A stretch of DNA of 64,000 nucleotides. Source: Pararhodobacter marinus (lineage in GTDB: Bacteria > Pseudomonadota > Alphaproteobacteria > Rhodobacterales > Rhodobacteraceae). The notes beneath the pieces are model-generated. The model saw nothing but the letters and a program-made list of their open reading frames with translations, had not been told where the DNA came from and did no database searches. The stretch lies in the NCBI RefSeq assembly GCF_003122215.1, contig NZ_QEYD01000006.1, positions 1 to 64,000 on the forward strand, read 5' to 3'. Below, in pieces: positions 46,159-54,715 of this stretch (position 1 is the stretch's first letter; every line of letters begins with the position of its first letter). Made by a program: the position numbers and the translations under genes.

Positions 46159-46181
46159 TCATTCTGCCGAAAATACTCATC
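46159..46181 (-). repeat. Intergenic element, module B, copy 2
   Basis: Reads on the minus strand as GATGAGTATTTTCGGCAGAA then TGAA, 29 bp after the rpiA stop and in the same orientation as rpiA. A GC palindrome (GGGGCGCCCC type) lies between it and the stop. Confidence 0.65.
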
Positions 46182-46209
46182 GGCCCCACGCGGGGCGCCC
46201 CGCGCCGCC

Positions 46210-46992
46210 TCAGATATCGCGGAAGATGTTGTCCTCGTCCTCGAACACGATCTTCTCGTGCTCGACGCTGCCCGAGGCGATGTCGCGCATCTCGACCCGC
46301 CCATCGCCGAAGCCGATCACCACCGCGTCGCAGATATCGATGAACAGCCCGTTTTCCACCACGCCCGGCACCTGGTTGAGCGCCAGCGACAGCTGGCGCG
46401 GATTGCCGATCCGGCCCAGCGCCAGATCAAGGATGTAATTCCCCTCATCCGTCACGAAGGGCGTCTCGCCGTTCATCCGCAGTGCCGCCTGCGTGCCCAT
46501 CACATCCATCGCGCTCAGAAGCTCTTCGGTCAGCATCCGGCTCGACTGCCAGCCGAAGCGGATCACCTCGACCGGCAGCGGGAAATGACCCAGCGTCTTC
46601 ACCTCTTTCGAGGCATCCGTGATCACCACCATCCGGTCCGAGGCGGTGGCGACGATCTTTTCCATCAAAAGCGCCCCGCCGCCGCCCTTGATCAGCGTGA
46701 GATCAGTGTCGAACTCGTCCGCGCCGTCGATCGTCAGGTCCAGCCATCCCGCCTCGTCCAGCGTGACCACTTTCAGCCCCAGCTCGGTCGCCAGCTGCCC
46801 GGTCCGCGCCGAGGTCGCCACGCAGGTCAGCCGCAACCCGTCCTCGCGCACCCGCTCGGCCAGCGCCCTTACCATCCAAGCGGCGGTCGAGCCGGTCCCC
46901 AGCCCCAGCTTCATGCCGTCCTCGACAAGGTCGACGGCCCGTCGGGCGGCGGCGTATTTGGCGCGGTCGATAGGGGTGAGCTGGAGGGACAT
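46210..46992 (-). CDS. rpiA: Ribose-5-phosphate isomerase A
   Basis: Interconverts ribose-5-P and ribulose-5-P. 260 residues. LGLGTGSTAAWMVRALAERV and the active region TIDGADEFDTDLTLIKGGGG, with EKIVATASDRMVVITDASKE, are diagnostic. The start at 46990-46992 has AGGAGCC upstream and gives MSLQLTPIDRAK. A TATAAC -10 candidate lies near 47020-47025 on the minus strand. Divergent from GST. Confidence 0.96.
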   Translation of the reverse strand: MSLQLTPIDRAKYAAARRAVDLVEDGMKLGLGTGSTAAWMVRALAERVREDGLRLTCVATSARTGQLATELGLKVVTLDEAGWLDLTIDGADEFDTDLTLIKGGGGALLMEKIVATASDRMVVITDASKEVKTLGHFPLPVEVIRFGWQSSRMLTEELLSAMDVMGTQAALRMNGETPFVTDEGNYILDLALGRIGNPRQLSLALNQVPGVVENGLFIDICDAVVIGFGDGRVEMRDIASGSVEHEKIVFEDEDNIFRDI

Positions 46993-47452
46993 GGCAAGGC
47001 TCCTGATCCGGTCGCAAGGGTTATAGCAAGCCGCGCCGCGCGCGGACAGGGGCCGCATAGCACCGTGCGGGCCGCGGGGCGGAACGGATTTTTCCGTTGA
47101 CGGTAATTCGCCGGATGCGGAAGGTCGCTTCGGTGCAGGTACAGGTTGTCCAGCGGTTCAGGGAGAAGGCGCGTGGCACGGATCTGGAGCGAGATCGAGG
47201 CGCTGAACCCGTCTAGCGCGGCACCAAAGCTGATCAAGGTGGGGCAGGACTCTATGCGACGGAATGGCCCGCGGCCCGATGCCCAAGCCCCTTCATGTGC
47301 GATCCGCACTAAAACTATTTCGCTACCTGATCCTCGGCGGTTGCGCGGAATGCTGCGTCCATGAAGGGGGTGTGCCGCAAAAGGGAGCAGGATTTGCGAT
47401 GTGCAGATTTGGCCGCCGCCGCGGTCACCGGCCTCATCCGGCGCGACCACGA
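46993..47452. other. 460-bp divergent spacer rpiA/GST
   Basis: Contains a possible rpiA -10 (TATAAC, minus strand, complement of 47020-47025). A 72-codon plus-strand frame (47146-47364) starts MSSGSGRRRVARIWSEIEAL but has no RBS, no recognisable family and antisense frames of equal quality, so I do not call it. Otherwise nothing is assigned. Confidence 0.45.
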
Positions 47453-48136
47453 ATGATCTATACCCTGCATTACGCGCCCGACAACGCCTCGCTCATCATC
47501 CGGCTGGCGCTGGAAGAACTGGGACAGCCCTATCGCACCGCCCTGGTCGACCGCCGGGCTCGCGCGCAGGACAGCGCCGCTTACCGCGCGCTCAACCCGG
47601 CGGGGCTGATTCCGGTGCTTGAGACTCCCGACGGGCCGGTCAGCGAGACGGCGGCGATCCTGCTATGGCTTTCCGAGCGCCACGGCGCGCTGGCCCCGGC
47701 GCCGGGCGATTCCGCGCGCGGGGCGTTCCTGAAATGGCTGTTCTTCACCTCGAACACGCTGCACGCCGATCTGCGCATCGCCTTCTATCCCGACCGTTAC
47801 GCGCCGGGGGGCGAGGCCGCGCTGCTGGCGGGGATCAAGGCGCGGCTCGCAAGCCATTTCGCGCTCCTGGAAGCGGAATGCGGGCGCCACGACTGGCTGG
47901 GCGGCGAAGGGGTCTCGGGGCTCGATCTCTATCTCGCGCCGCTGATGCGCTGGGCGCAGATCTATGGTGCCGGGCCGCGCTGGTTCGACGCCGCGCGCTA
48001 TCCGCGCCTGATGGCGATGGCCGGGGCGCTGGAAAACCGCGCCAGCGTTGCGGCCGCGATCCGGGCCGAGGGGCTGGGCCGGGCCCCGTTCACGGCGCCG
48101 CAGCCTTGCGATCCGCCCGAGGGCAGCGCGCTGTGA
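47453..48136 (+). CDS. Glutathione S-transferase
   Basis: 227 residues. The thioredoxin-like N-terminal domain (about 1-80) starts MIYTLHYAPDNASLIIRLAL, with LNPAGLIPVLETPDGPVSET (cis-Pro and the glutathione-binding Glu-Ser/Thr). The all-helical C-terminal domain (about 90-220) has the GEGVSGLDLYLAPLMRWAQ segment. The catalytic residue is not obvious; Ser14 is a candidate for beta-like GSTs. Followed by composite elements A-B-C. Confidence 0.9.
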   Translation: MIYTLHYAPDNASLIIRLALEELGQPYRTALVDRRARAQDSAAYRALNPAGLIPVLETPDGPVSETAAILLWLSERHGALAPAPGDSARGAFLKWLFFTSNTLHADLRIAFYPDRYAPGGEAALLAGIKARLASHFALLEAECGRHDWLGGEGVSGLDLYLAPLMRWAQIYGAGPRWFDAARYPRLMAMAGALENRASVAAAIRAEGLGRAPFTAPQPCDPPEGSAL

Positions 48137-48143
48137 CAGGGCA

Positions 48144-48191
48144 GGGGCGCGCGCGTCGCTCCCACCCACCCGCCCCGCTCGCGCGCGCCCC
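48144..48191 (+). repeat. Intergenic element, module A, copy 2 (G-quadruplex loop)
   Basis: A perfect 12-bp stem GGGGCGCGCGCG/CGCGCGCGCCCC (48144-48155 with 48180-48191) around a 24-nt loop TCGCTCCCACCCACCCGCCC... The complementary loop strand reads GGGG-C-GGG-T-GGG-T-GGG, a G-quadruplex motif with one-base loops. It starts 7 bp after the GST stop. Confidence 0.8.
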
Positions 48192-48218
48192 CGGCGAAGG
48201 GGGCGGCCCCGGCAAGGC

Positions 48219-48241
48219 ATGAGTATTTTCGGCAGAATGAA
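48219..48241 (+). repeat. Intergenic element, module B, copy 3
   Basis: ATGAGTATTTTCGGCAGAAT then GAA, after GST and oriented with it. Nearly identical to copies 1 and 2. Confidence 0.7.
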
Positions 48242-48252
48242 AACCGGCCGGC

Positions 48253-48325
48253 CCTCATCTTCGATCCTCAAATATCCTCGGGGGTGAATTGGCCGCAAGG
48301 CCAAGAGGGGGCAGACAGCCCCCTC
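48253..48325 (+). repeat. Intergenic element, module C, copy 7
   Basis: CAAATATCCTCGGGGGTGAA, TTGGCC-GCA(A)-GGCCAA and GGGGGC-AGACA-GCCCCC. On the minus strand it follows the acyl-CoA synthetase stop by 21 bp. Head-to-head with module B copy 3. Confidence 0.8.
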
Positions 48326-48346
48326 CCATCCGCCCGTGTCACCGGG

Positions 48347-49900
48347 TCAGCCCTTCTGGGCGACGCGGTCGCGCAGCACGCGGCGCAGGATCTTGCCCGA
48401 GGCGGATTTGGGGATGGCCTCGATCACCGCGAGGTGGCGGATCTGCTTGTAATGCGCGATCTCGCCGTCGAGATGGGCCTGGATCTCGGCCAGGGTCGGG
48501 GGCGTCTGAGCGGTGATGAAGGCCATCGGCACTTCGCCCGCTTCGGCGTCCGGCACGCCGATCACTGCCGCGTCGGTGATCGCCGGATGCGTCACCAGCA
48601 GCGCTTCGAGTTCGGCGGGCGCGACCTGAAAGCCCTTGACCTTGATCAGCTCTTTCAGCCGGTCGGTGATATACAGGTATCCGTCCGCATCGACATGCGC
48701 GATGTCGCCGGTCCTGAGCCAACCGCCCTCGACGATGGTTTCGGCGGTGGCCTCGGGGCGGTTGAGATAGCCCTTCATCACCTGTGGTCCCTTCACCCAC
48801 AATTCGCCGTCCGTCCCCTTGGGACAGTCCTGCAGCGTTTCGGGATCGACGATGCGGCATTGCGTGTTGGGGATCGTCACGCCCGAGGCGCCAGCGCGAC
48901 CCTTCCCTTTGGGCGAGACATGGCTGACCGGGCTGAGTTCGGTCATGCCGTAGCCCTGGGTCGCCATCGTGCCGATCCGGGCGCCCATCGCCTCGGCGAT
49001 ATCCGCGCCAAGCGGCGCCGCGGCCGAGTTGATCTGCACGACATGCGACAGGTCGAAATTGTCGACCATCGGGTGTTTGGCCAGCGCCAGAGCCACCGGA
49101 GGCACGATCCACATGCGCGGGGTGCGGTGTTTCTGCGCGAGCGTCAGGAACTGTTCCAGATCGAAGCGTGGCATCGTGATCAATGTCCCGCCGCGGCCGA
49201 GGTAGAAATTCATCAGTACCTGCAGCCCGTAGATATGGAAGAAGGGCAGGAAGGCGATCGTGGTTTCGCCCGCGTCAAGCGGGGCGATGGCCATCGTCTG
49301 GTCGAAATTGGCGACGAGGTTGCGATGGGTCAGCATCACCCCCTTGGGCAACCCCGTCGTGCCCGAGGAATAGGGCAGCGCGACGACATGGGTGTCGGGA
49401 TCCACCGGCGACTGCGCCCCGAGCGGTTCGCCCATGAGCGTATCGAGCCCGTTCGCGCCGTCGGGGCCGGGGCCGATGACGATGATTTCCCGCACGCCGG
49501 TGCCCTTGATGCCGTCGCGCGCGGTGGCAAGGAAGGGGGCTGCGGTGATCAGCAGCGTGGCGCCCGCATCGACGAGCTGATGGTTGAGTTCGTGCGCGGT
49601 ATAGGTCGGGTTGACCGGCGTGACGGTGCCGCCCGCCCAGGCCACGGCGTGGAACAGGGTGCAGAATTCGGGCATGTTGGGCGCCATGATCGCCACGCAG
49701 CCGCCGGGCGCATACCCTTTCGCGATCAGCCCGCCCGCCAGTCGTTTCACCGCGTCCATGACCTCGCGCCCGCTCATCTGCCGCCCACTGGGGCCGTCGA
49801 TCAGCACGGTATGGTCGCGCGCGATCCCTTCGAAGACGCATTCGGTCACGCTGAGATCGCGCAGCGGCACATCGGGATGCGGGCTGTGGATGATGATCAT
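48347..49900 (-). CDS. AMP-dependent acyl-CoA synthetase (4-coumarate-CoA ligase-like)
   Basis: 517 residues, ANL superfamily. The P-loop is SSGTTGLPKGVMLTHRN. Further motifs: YGMTELSPVSHVSP, WLRTGDIAHVDADGYLYITD and IKVKGFQVAPAELEA. The catalytic lysine near the C-terminus is in IPKSASGKILRRVL. It closely resembles 4-coumarate-CoA ligase-type enzymes of proteobacteria. Substrate not determined by sequence; no pathway genes adjoin it. It ends near module C copy 7. Confidence 0.92.
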   Translation of the reverse strand: MIIIHSPHPDVPLRDLSVTECVFEGIARDHTVLIDGPSGRQMSGREVMDAVKRLAGGLIAKGYAPGGCVAIMAPNMPEFCTLFHAVAWAGGTVTPVNPTYTAHELNHQLVDAGATLLITAAPFLATARDGIKGTGVREIIVIGPGPDGANGLDTLMGEPLGAQSPVDPDTHVVALPYSSGTTGLPKGVMLTHRNLVANFDQTMAIAPLDAGETTIAFLPFFHIYGLQVLMNFYLGRGGTLITMPRFDLEQFLTLAQKHRTPRMWIVPPVALALAKHPMVDNFDLSHVVQINSAAAPLGADIAEAMGARIGTMATQGYGMTELSPVSHVSPKGKGRAGASGVTIPNTQCRIVDPETLQDCPKGTDGELWVKGPQVMKGYLNRPEATAETIVEGGWLRTGDIAHVDADGYLYITDRLKELIKVKGFQVAPAELEALLVTHPAITDAAVIGVPDAEAGEVPMAFITAQTPPTLAEIQAHLDGEIAHYKQIRHLAVIEAIPKSASGKILRRVLRDRVAQKG

Positions 49901-49974
49901 GGCTGGTCCTCCCTGCCGCCAGCTTAACAGCGGCGCGGTCCCTGCCTAGCCTTTCCGTCTCTCCTGCGCGGGGA

Positions 49975-50352
49975 TCACGCGCCGGCGGCGGGTTCGCCCT
50001 GGGCGTCGAAGCTTTCGCGCGCCGCGTCGATATGGTCGAGATGCGCCAGCGCCCAGTCGGTCAGCGCGCGCACCGGCCCGCGCAGGCTGTGGCCCAGCGG
50101 CGTGAGTTCGTATTCCACGCGGGGCGGGATCTCGGGGAAATAGTGGCGCGTGACCAGCCCGTCGCGTTCCAGATTGCGCAGCGTGAGGCTGAGCATGCGC
50201 TGCGAGATGCCCAGCTCGCGCTTGAGCGCGTTGAACCGCACCGGACCGTCGCGCAGCGCGTAGACGACCAGCATGCTCCAGCGGTCCCCGACCCGCGAGA
50301 GCACGTCATTGATGCGCTGGCAGGTGCTGATCGTGTGAACGACGTCTTTCAT
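49975..50352 (-). CDS. HxlR-family transcriptional regulator
   Basis: 125 residues. Cys-Gln in STCQRINDVLSRVGDRWSML is the typical HxlR start, with a Cys that in YodB/HypR-type proteins senses electrophiles or disulfide stress. HTH: FNALKRELGISQRMLSLTLR, wing: TRHYFPEIPPRVEYELTPLG. The start at 50350-50352 has AAAGGG upstream. Divergent from a nitroreductase gene, with a symmetric operator between them; it probably represses that gene. Confidence 0.92.
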   Translation of the reverse strand: MKDVVHTISTCQRINDVLSRVGDRWSMLVVYALRDGPVRFNALKRELGISQRMLSLTLRNLERDGLVTRHYFPEIPPRVEYELTPLGHSLRGPVRALTDWALAHLDHIDAARESFDAQGEPAAGA

Positions 50353-50382
50353 GGCTGACCCTTTCGCGGCCGGTTCCCCTTG

Positions 50383-50459
50383 TGTGACCGGGTGACGTAT
50401 CTGTGCCTTCTTGTTCCCGGATACAAGTATCACATATCCACCCGGTCACAAAACGATAC
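50383..50459. promoter_or_regulatory. Nested inverted repeats, HxlR-type operator region
   Basis: Outer perfect 12-bp inverted repeat TGTGACCGGGTG (50383-50394) with CACCCGGTCACA (50439-50450). Inner palindrome GATAC-AA-GTATC (50420-50431), with extra half sites GTATC (50397-50401) and GATAC (50455-50459). It lies in the divergent promoter region. Binding by the adjacent regulator is inferred. Confidence 0.7.
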
Positions 50460-50490
50460 CACCCCCGATGGCGGTGGAAAGGAGACCGGA

Positions 50491-51123
50491 ATGCTGATCG
50501 AAAAACTGCACTGGCGCTATGCCACGAAGAAAATGGACCCCAACCGCGCCGTGCCCGACGCAGCGCTTGAGCGGATCCTTGAAGCCGCGCGGCTGGCGCC
50601 GACGTCGAGTGGGCTGCAGCCTTTCGAGATCGTCGTCGTCACCAATCCCGAGATCCGCGCGCAGCTTCGCGCGGCGGCGTTCGATCAGGCGCAGATCACC
50701 GATGGCTCGCATCTTCTGGTTTTTGCGGCATGGGATAACTACACCGAAGAGCGCATCGACGCGGTGGTCGAGCAGACCGGCGCCGAGCGGGGCGGGGTCA
50801 GCGACGCGCTGACGGGCTATTACGAGCGTCTGAAAGCGATGTATCTGCCGCGCCCGGCGGAAGAGAACTTCAACCACGCCGCGCGGCAGGCGTATATCGC
50901 CTTCTCGCAGGCGATCACGGCGGCCGCGTTCGAGGCGGTCGACGCGACGCCGATGGAAGGCTTCGATGCCGACAAGGTCGACGAGATCCTGGGCCTGCGC
51001 GCGCGCGGCCTGCGCTCGGTGACGCTGTTGCCGCTGGGCTATCGCGACACGTCGGGCGACTGGCTGGTCGACATGAAGAAGGTCCGCCGCCCGATGGACG
51101 ATCTGGTCACCCGCGTGGCGTGA
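50491..51123 (+). CDS. FMN-dependent nitroreductase family protein
   Basis: 210 residues. RYATKKMDPNRAV (FMN contacts), LAPTSSGLQPFEIVVV and LLPLGYRDTSGDW identify the NfsB-like class. The enzyme probably reduces quinones or nitro compounds with NAD(P)H. GGAG lies 7-8 nt before the ATG. Divergent from and presumably controlled by the HxlR regulator. The physiological substrate is not known; HxlR-nitroreductase pairs commonly respond to quinone or electrophile stress. Confidence 0.9.
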   Translation: MLIEKLHWRYATKKMDPNRAVPDAALERILEAARLAPTSSGLQPFEIVVVTNPEIRAQLRAAAFDQAQITDGSHLLVFAAWDNYTEERIDAVVEQTGAERGGVSDALTGYYERLKAMYLPRPAEENFNHAARQAYIAFSQAITAAAFEAVDATPMEGFDADKVDEILGLRARGLRSVTLLPLGYRDTSGDWLVDMKKVRRPMDDLVTRVA

Positions 51124-51187
51124 CCGGGTTGTGCCCGCGGGCGGGGCGCTGCCGCTTTGTCGAGGGGCCGAAAACCCGGGTTTCCCC

Positions 51188-51216
51188 TTGCCAGACAGGC
51201 TTTGCGCGGCTATAGC
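51188..51216 (+). promoter_or_regulatory. rpsA promoter
   Basis: TTGCCA (51188-51193), a 17-bp spacer and TATAGC (51211-51216). It gives a leader of about 120-130 nt containing the hairpin described separately. Confidence 0.6.
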
Positions 51217-51241
51217 CGCCCCCATCCCGAGGCAGCGTTGC

Positions 51242-51266
51242 AACGGGCGTCCCGGTGGCGCCCGTT
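51242..51266 (+). promoter_or_regulatory. Hairpin in the rpsA leader
   Basis: AACGGGCG (51242-51249) and CGCCCGTT (51259-51266) form a perfect 8-bp stem, 80 nt before the rpsA start. No U-tract follows, so it is a leader structure rather than a terminator. S1 autoregulation through its own mRNA is known in other bacteria; the role here is inferred. Confidence 0.45.
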
Positions 51267-51347
51267 TCGGCATTGAACCCGGGCAGTCAAAGACCGGCGG
51301 AGCCAACCGTCTGGCCAGTGAAACAGAACCCAAAGGAACTGATCTGC

Positions 51348-53021
51348 ATGAGCACTGCTATGGACGAATTTGAGGCCCTCCTTAACGAGAGCCTCGAGAT
51401 CGACACCCCGAATGAAGGGACTGTCGTCAAAGGCCGGGTCATCGCCATCGAGGCGGGCCAGGCCATCATCGATGTCGGCTACAAGATGGAAGGCCGCGTC
51501 GAGCTGAAAGAATTCGCGAATCCCGGCGAAGCCCCCGAAGTCGCCGTCGGCGACGAGGTCGAGGTTTATCTGGAGCGCGTCGAGAATGCCCGCGGCGAAG
51601 CCGTGGTCAGCCGCGAGAAGGCCCGCCGCGAAGCCGCGTGGGACCGTCTGGAAAAAGCCTACGAAAAAGAAGAGCGTGTCGAAGGCGCGATCTTCGGCCG
51701 CGTCAAGGGTGGCTTCACCGTCGATCTGGGTGGCGCGGTCGCGTTCCTGCCCGGCTCGCAGGTTGACGTGCGCCCGGTGCGCGATGCCGGCCCGCTGATG
51801 GGTCTGAAGCAGCCGTTCCAGATCCTGAAAATGGATCGCCGTCGCGGCAACATCGTCGTCTCGCGCCGTGCCATTCTGGAAGAATCGCGCGCCGAACAGC
51901 GCGCCGAGGTCATCGGCAAGCTGGCCGAAGGTCAGGTTCTGGATGGCGTGGTCAAGAACATCACCGAATATGGTGCGTTCGTCGATCTGGGCGGCGTTGA
52001 CGGCCTGCTGCACGTCACCGACATGGCATGGCGCCGCATCAACCACCCGTCGGAAGTCCTGTCGATCGGCCAGAACCTCAAGGTTCAGGTCATCAAGATC
52101 AACAAGGAAACCCACCGCATCAGCCTCGGCATCAAGCAGCTGCAGGCCGATCCGTGGGATTCGGTGGAAGCCAACTACCCGCTGGGTTCGGTCCACAAGG
52201 GCCGCGTGACCAACATCACCGATTACGGCGCGTTCGTCGAGCTGGAGCCCGGTGTCGAAGGTCTGGTCCACGTCTCGGAAATGAGCTGGACCAAGAAGAA
52301 CGTGCACCCCGGCAAGATCGTGTCGACCTCGCAGGAAGTCGAAGTCATGGTGCTCGAGATCGACTCGGCCAAGCGCCGTGTCTCGCTCGGCCTCAAGCAG
52401 ACCCAGCGCAACCCGTGGGAAGTCTTCGCGGAATCGCATCCCGCCGGCTCGACCATCGAAGGCGAAGTCAAGAACATCACCGAATTCGGTCTGTTCATCG
52501 GCCTCGACGGCGATATCGACGGCATGGTCCACCTGTCGGACCTGTCGTGGGATCAGCGCGGCGAAGAAGCCATCCAGCAATACCGCAAGGGCGACATGGT
52601 CCAGGCGGCGGTGCTGGAAGTCGACGTCGAGCGCGAGCGTATCTCGCTGTCGATCAAGGCTCTGGGCGCCGACACCTTCTCGGAAGCCATTGACGGCGTG
52701 AAGCGCGGCTCGATCATCACGGTCGAAGTCACCGCGATCGAAGACGGCGGCATCGAGGTCGAGTACAACGGCATGAAGTCCTTCATCCGTCGTTCGGACC
52801 TGGCCCGCGACCGCGCCGACCAGCGCCCCGAGCGCTTCGGCACCGGCGACAAGGTCGATGTCCGGGTCACCTCGGTCGATTCGAAAGCCCGCAAGCTGGG
52901 CCTGTCGATCAAGGCCCGCGAGATCGCCGAAGAGAAGGAAGCCGTGGAACAATACGGCTCGTCGGATGCCGGCGCGTCGCTGGGCGACATCCTCGGTGCG
53001 GCCCTGCGCGGCAACAACTGA
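51348..53021 (+). CDS. rpsA: 30S ribosomal protein S1
   Basis: 557 residues with six S1 (OB-fold) domains at about 25-100, 115-180, 200-270, 285-357, 372-445 and 459-529. Repeats show the phrases GAFVDLGGVDGLLHVTDMAW and GAFVELEPGVEGLVHVSEMS. MSTAMDEFEALLNES is the usual alphaproteobacterial start, with AAGGA 10 nt upstream. It recruits mRNA to the ribosome. cmk, which often precedes rpsA, is not adjacent. Own promoter and terminator are visible. Confidence 0.97.
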   Translation: MSTAMDEFEALLNESLEIDTPNEGTVVKGRVIAIEAGQAIIDVGYKMEGRVELKEFANPGEAPEVAVGDEVEVYLERVENARGEAVVSREKARREAAWDRLEKAYEKEERVEGAIFGRVKGGFTVDLGGAVAFLPGSQVDVRPVRDAGPLMGLKQPFQILKMDRRRGNIVVSRRAILEESRAEQRAEVIGKLAEGQVLDGVVKNITEYGAFVDLGGVDGLLHVTDMAWRRINHPSEVLSIGQNLKVQVIKINKETHRISLGIKQLQADPWDSVEANYPLGSVHKGRVTNITDYGAFVELEPGVEGLVHVSEMSWTKKNVHPGKIVSTSQEVEVMVLEIDSAKRRVSLGLKQTQRNPWEVFAESHPAGSTIEGEVKNITEFGLFIGLDGDIDGMVHLSDLSWDQRGEEAIQQYRKGDMVQAAVLEVDVERERISLSIKALGADTFSEAIDGVKRGSIITVEVTAIEDGGIEVEYNGMKSFIRRSDLARDRADQRPERFGTGDKVDVRVTSVDSKARKLGLSIKAREIAEEKEAVEQYGSSDAGASLGDILGAALRGNN

Positions 53022-53047
53022 TCGGCCCCGGCCGGAAACGATCTGGA

Positions 53048-53075
53048 AAAGCCCCGCGCGAGCGGGGCTTTTTCT
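53048..53075 (+). terminator. Terminator of rpsA
   Basis: AAAGCCCCGC pairs perfectly with GCGGGGCTTT around GCGA, followed by TTCTTT. 26 bp after the rpsA stop. Confidence 0.92.
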
Positions 53076-53262
53076 TTGGCCCTCCGTCGCGCGATGCGTT
53101 TCGGCTTCCTCTGCACCGGCGACCGGACCCCGCGCGACTCGCCGGTCAGGACCGACGCCGTTGCCAGAGACCGATTCGCCCGCTCCGGGTCGCTCGCGGC
53201 TTGCGTTTCGCGGGCAATCCCCGATATTGACGGCGCAAACCTGCGACTTTGCGTGGTTTTCG

Positions 53263-53290
53263 TTGCCGGGCCTGAAACAGGGTCTATAGT
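53263..53290 (+). promoter_or_regulatory. Candidate promoter of ihfB-lapA-trpF
   Basis: TTGCCG (53263-53268), a 16-bp spacer and TATAGT (53285-53290), 70 bp before ihfB. Similar in style to the rpsA promoter. Confidence 0.5.
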
Positions 53291-53360
53291 CGGACCGTCG
53301 AAACCGCATCCGCAGAAGATGCGCGACCGCTGCCAGAATTTAAGCCACTCGGGGGGGGCA

Positions 53361-53660
53361 ATGATCCGTTCGGAACTGATTCAACAGCTTGCCGAGGCTA
53401 ACCCGCATCTCTACCAGCGGGACGTCGAGCGTATCGTCAACACCTTCTTCGACGAAATCATCGAAGCGCTTTCCCGCGGCGAACGGGTCGAGCTGCGAGG
53501 CTTCGGCGCGTTTTCGGTCAAACAGCGCGATGCGCGCACGGGGCGGAACCCAAGGACGGGTGAGACGGTTGAAGTGGAAGAGAAATGCGTTCCCTTCTTC
53601 AAGACCGGCAAGCTTCTGCGTGACAGGCTTAACGGGCTGGAAACCTCTAACGACGAGTAG
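53361..53660 (+). CDS. ihfB: Integration host factor subunit beta
   Basis: 99-residue HU/IHF-fold DNA-bending protein, heterodimer partner of Ihf[41 protein letters not shown] and the arm [19 protein letters not shown] with the DNA-intercalating Pro are diagnostic. A run of G residues precedes the ATG as a strong RBS. Upstream of lapA (12 bp) and trpF, an arrangement conserved in Rhodobacterales. Confidence 0.97.
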   Translation: MIRSELIQQLAEANPHLYQRDVERIVNTFFDEIIEALSRGERVELRGFGAFSVKQRDARTGRNPRTGETVEVEEKCVPFFKTGKLLRDRLNGLETSNDE

Positions 53661-53672
53661 ACAACCCAGATT

Positions 53673-54056
53673 ATGAAATACCTTCGCTACGCCCTTCTTG
53701 CCATCGTCCTCCTGTTCTGCGTCACCATTGCGCTGGCCAATCGCGCGCCCGTGACGCTGGCCTTGTGGCCCGATACCGTGACCTCGTTCCTGGGCTTCGG
53801 CTATTCGGTCACGCTGCCGCTCTTCATCATCGTCGGTCTGGCCGGCGGGCTGGGGCTGGTTCTGGGGCTCGTCTGGGAATGGCTGCGCGAACGGTCGGTG
53901 CGCGTCGAGGCCAAGCAGAACCGCCGCGAGCTGGACCGCATCCGCGCCGATCAGGGTACGCCTGCCACGACGACCGGCAGTGCGGTGGCGACGACGAAGC
54001 CCGGCAACGGCTCGCGCGATCAGGTGCTGGCAATTCTTGACGAAAAGGACGCGTGA
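53673..54056 (+). CDS. LapA (DUF1049) family membrane protein
   Basis: 127 residues. Two membrane helices ([40 protein letters not shown]) with a short loop, then a charged cytoplasmic coiled segment ([20 protein letters not shown]). It matches the lipopolysaccharide assembly protein A domain. It sits between ihfB and trpF in one operon. A role in envelope assembly is inferred from the family. Confidence 0.88.
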   Translation: MKYLRYALLAIVLLFCVTIALANRAPVTLALWPDTVTSFLGFGYSVTLPLFIIVGLAGGLGLVLGLVWEWLRERSVRVEAKQNRRELDRIRADQGTPATTTGSAVATTKPGNGSRDQVLAILDEKDA

Positions 54057-54063
54057 GCAGGCG

Positions 54064-54708
54064 ATGCCGGCTGACGTGAGGGTCAAGATCTGCGGGCTGA
54101 CACGCGCGCAGGATATCGACGCCGTGGTCGCCGCCAAGGCTGCTTTTGGCGGTTTCGTCTTTTTCGCCAAATCCCCCCGCAACGTGAACGCCGCGCAGGC
54201 GCGCGCGCTGGCCCTGTCTGTGCCCGTGGGGCTGGCCCGGGTCGGGCTGTTCGTCGATCCCGACGATGCGTTTCTGGATGCCGTGCTGGCCGAGGTGCCG
54301 CTCGACATCCTGCAGCTTCACGGCAAGGAAAGCCCCGAGCGCGTGCAGGCCCTGCGCGCGCGTCACGGTCTGCCGGTGATGAAGGCGGTGGGGGTGGCCG
54401 ATGACGGCGACCTTGACGCGCTTACGACCTATGGCCGGGTGGCCGACATGCTTCTGGTCGATGCCAAACCGCCCCGGAACGCCAAACTGCCGGGCGGCAA
54501 CGGGCTGGCCTTCGACTGGCGGCTGATCGCCGGGCGGCGCTGGCCGGTGCCGTGGATGCTGGCGGGCGGCCTGACGCCCGACAACGTGGCCGAGGCCGTC
54601 GCGCTGACCGGCGCGCGGCAGGTCGACGTGTCCTCGGGCGTGGAAAGCGCGCCGGGGGTCAAGGATGCCGCGCTGATCGCCCGCTTCGTCGGGGCCGCGC
54701 ACGGCTGA
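54064..54708 (+). CDS. trpF: Phosphoribosylanthranilate isomerase
   Basis: 214 residues, (beta/alpha)8 barrel. [20 protein letters not shown] has the catalytic Cys. [13 protein letters not shown] and LLVDAKPP (catalytic Asp region) follow, with [13 protein letters not shown] at the phosphate site. Third step after anthranilate in tryptophan synthesis, before TrpC. Seven bp after lapA; a longer upstream frame overlaps lapA and is not used. Confidence 0.96.
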   Translation: MPADVRVKICGLTRAQDIDAVVAAKAAFGGFVFFAKSPRNVNAAQARALALSVPVGLARVGLFVDPDDAFLDAVLAEVPLDILQLHGKESPERVQALRARHGLPVMKAVGVADDGDLDALTTYGRVADMLLVDAKPPRNAKLPGGNGLAFDWRLIAGRRWPVPWMLAGGLTPDNVAEAVALTGARQVDVSSGVESAPGVKDAALIARFVGAAHG

Positions 54709-54715
54709 TCGCCGC

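Larger units (their letters stand above)
53022..53360. other. 339-bp spacer between rpsA and ihfB
   Basis: Holds the rpsA terminator (53048-53075) and an ihfB promoter candidate (53263-53290). Otherwise no gene or repeat is seen. Confidence 0.6.

Noticed and set aside
47146-47364. Small plus-strand frame between rpiA and GST
   Set aside because: No RBS, no homology signal, and competing antisense frames of similar quality.
52028-52693. Alternative-frame open stretch within rpsA
   Set aside because: The six S1 domains in the other frame account for the sequence; this is a frame shadow.
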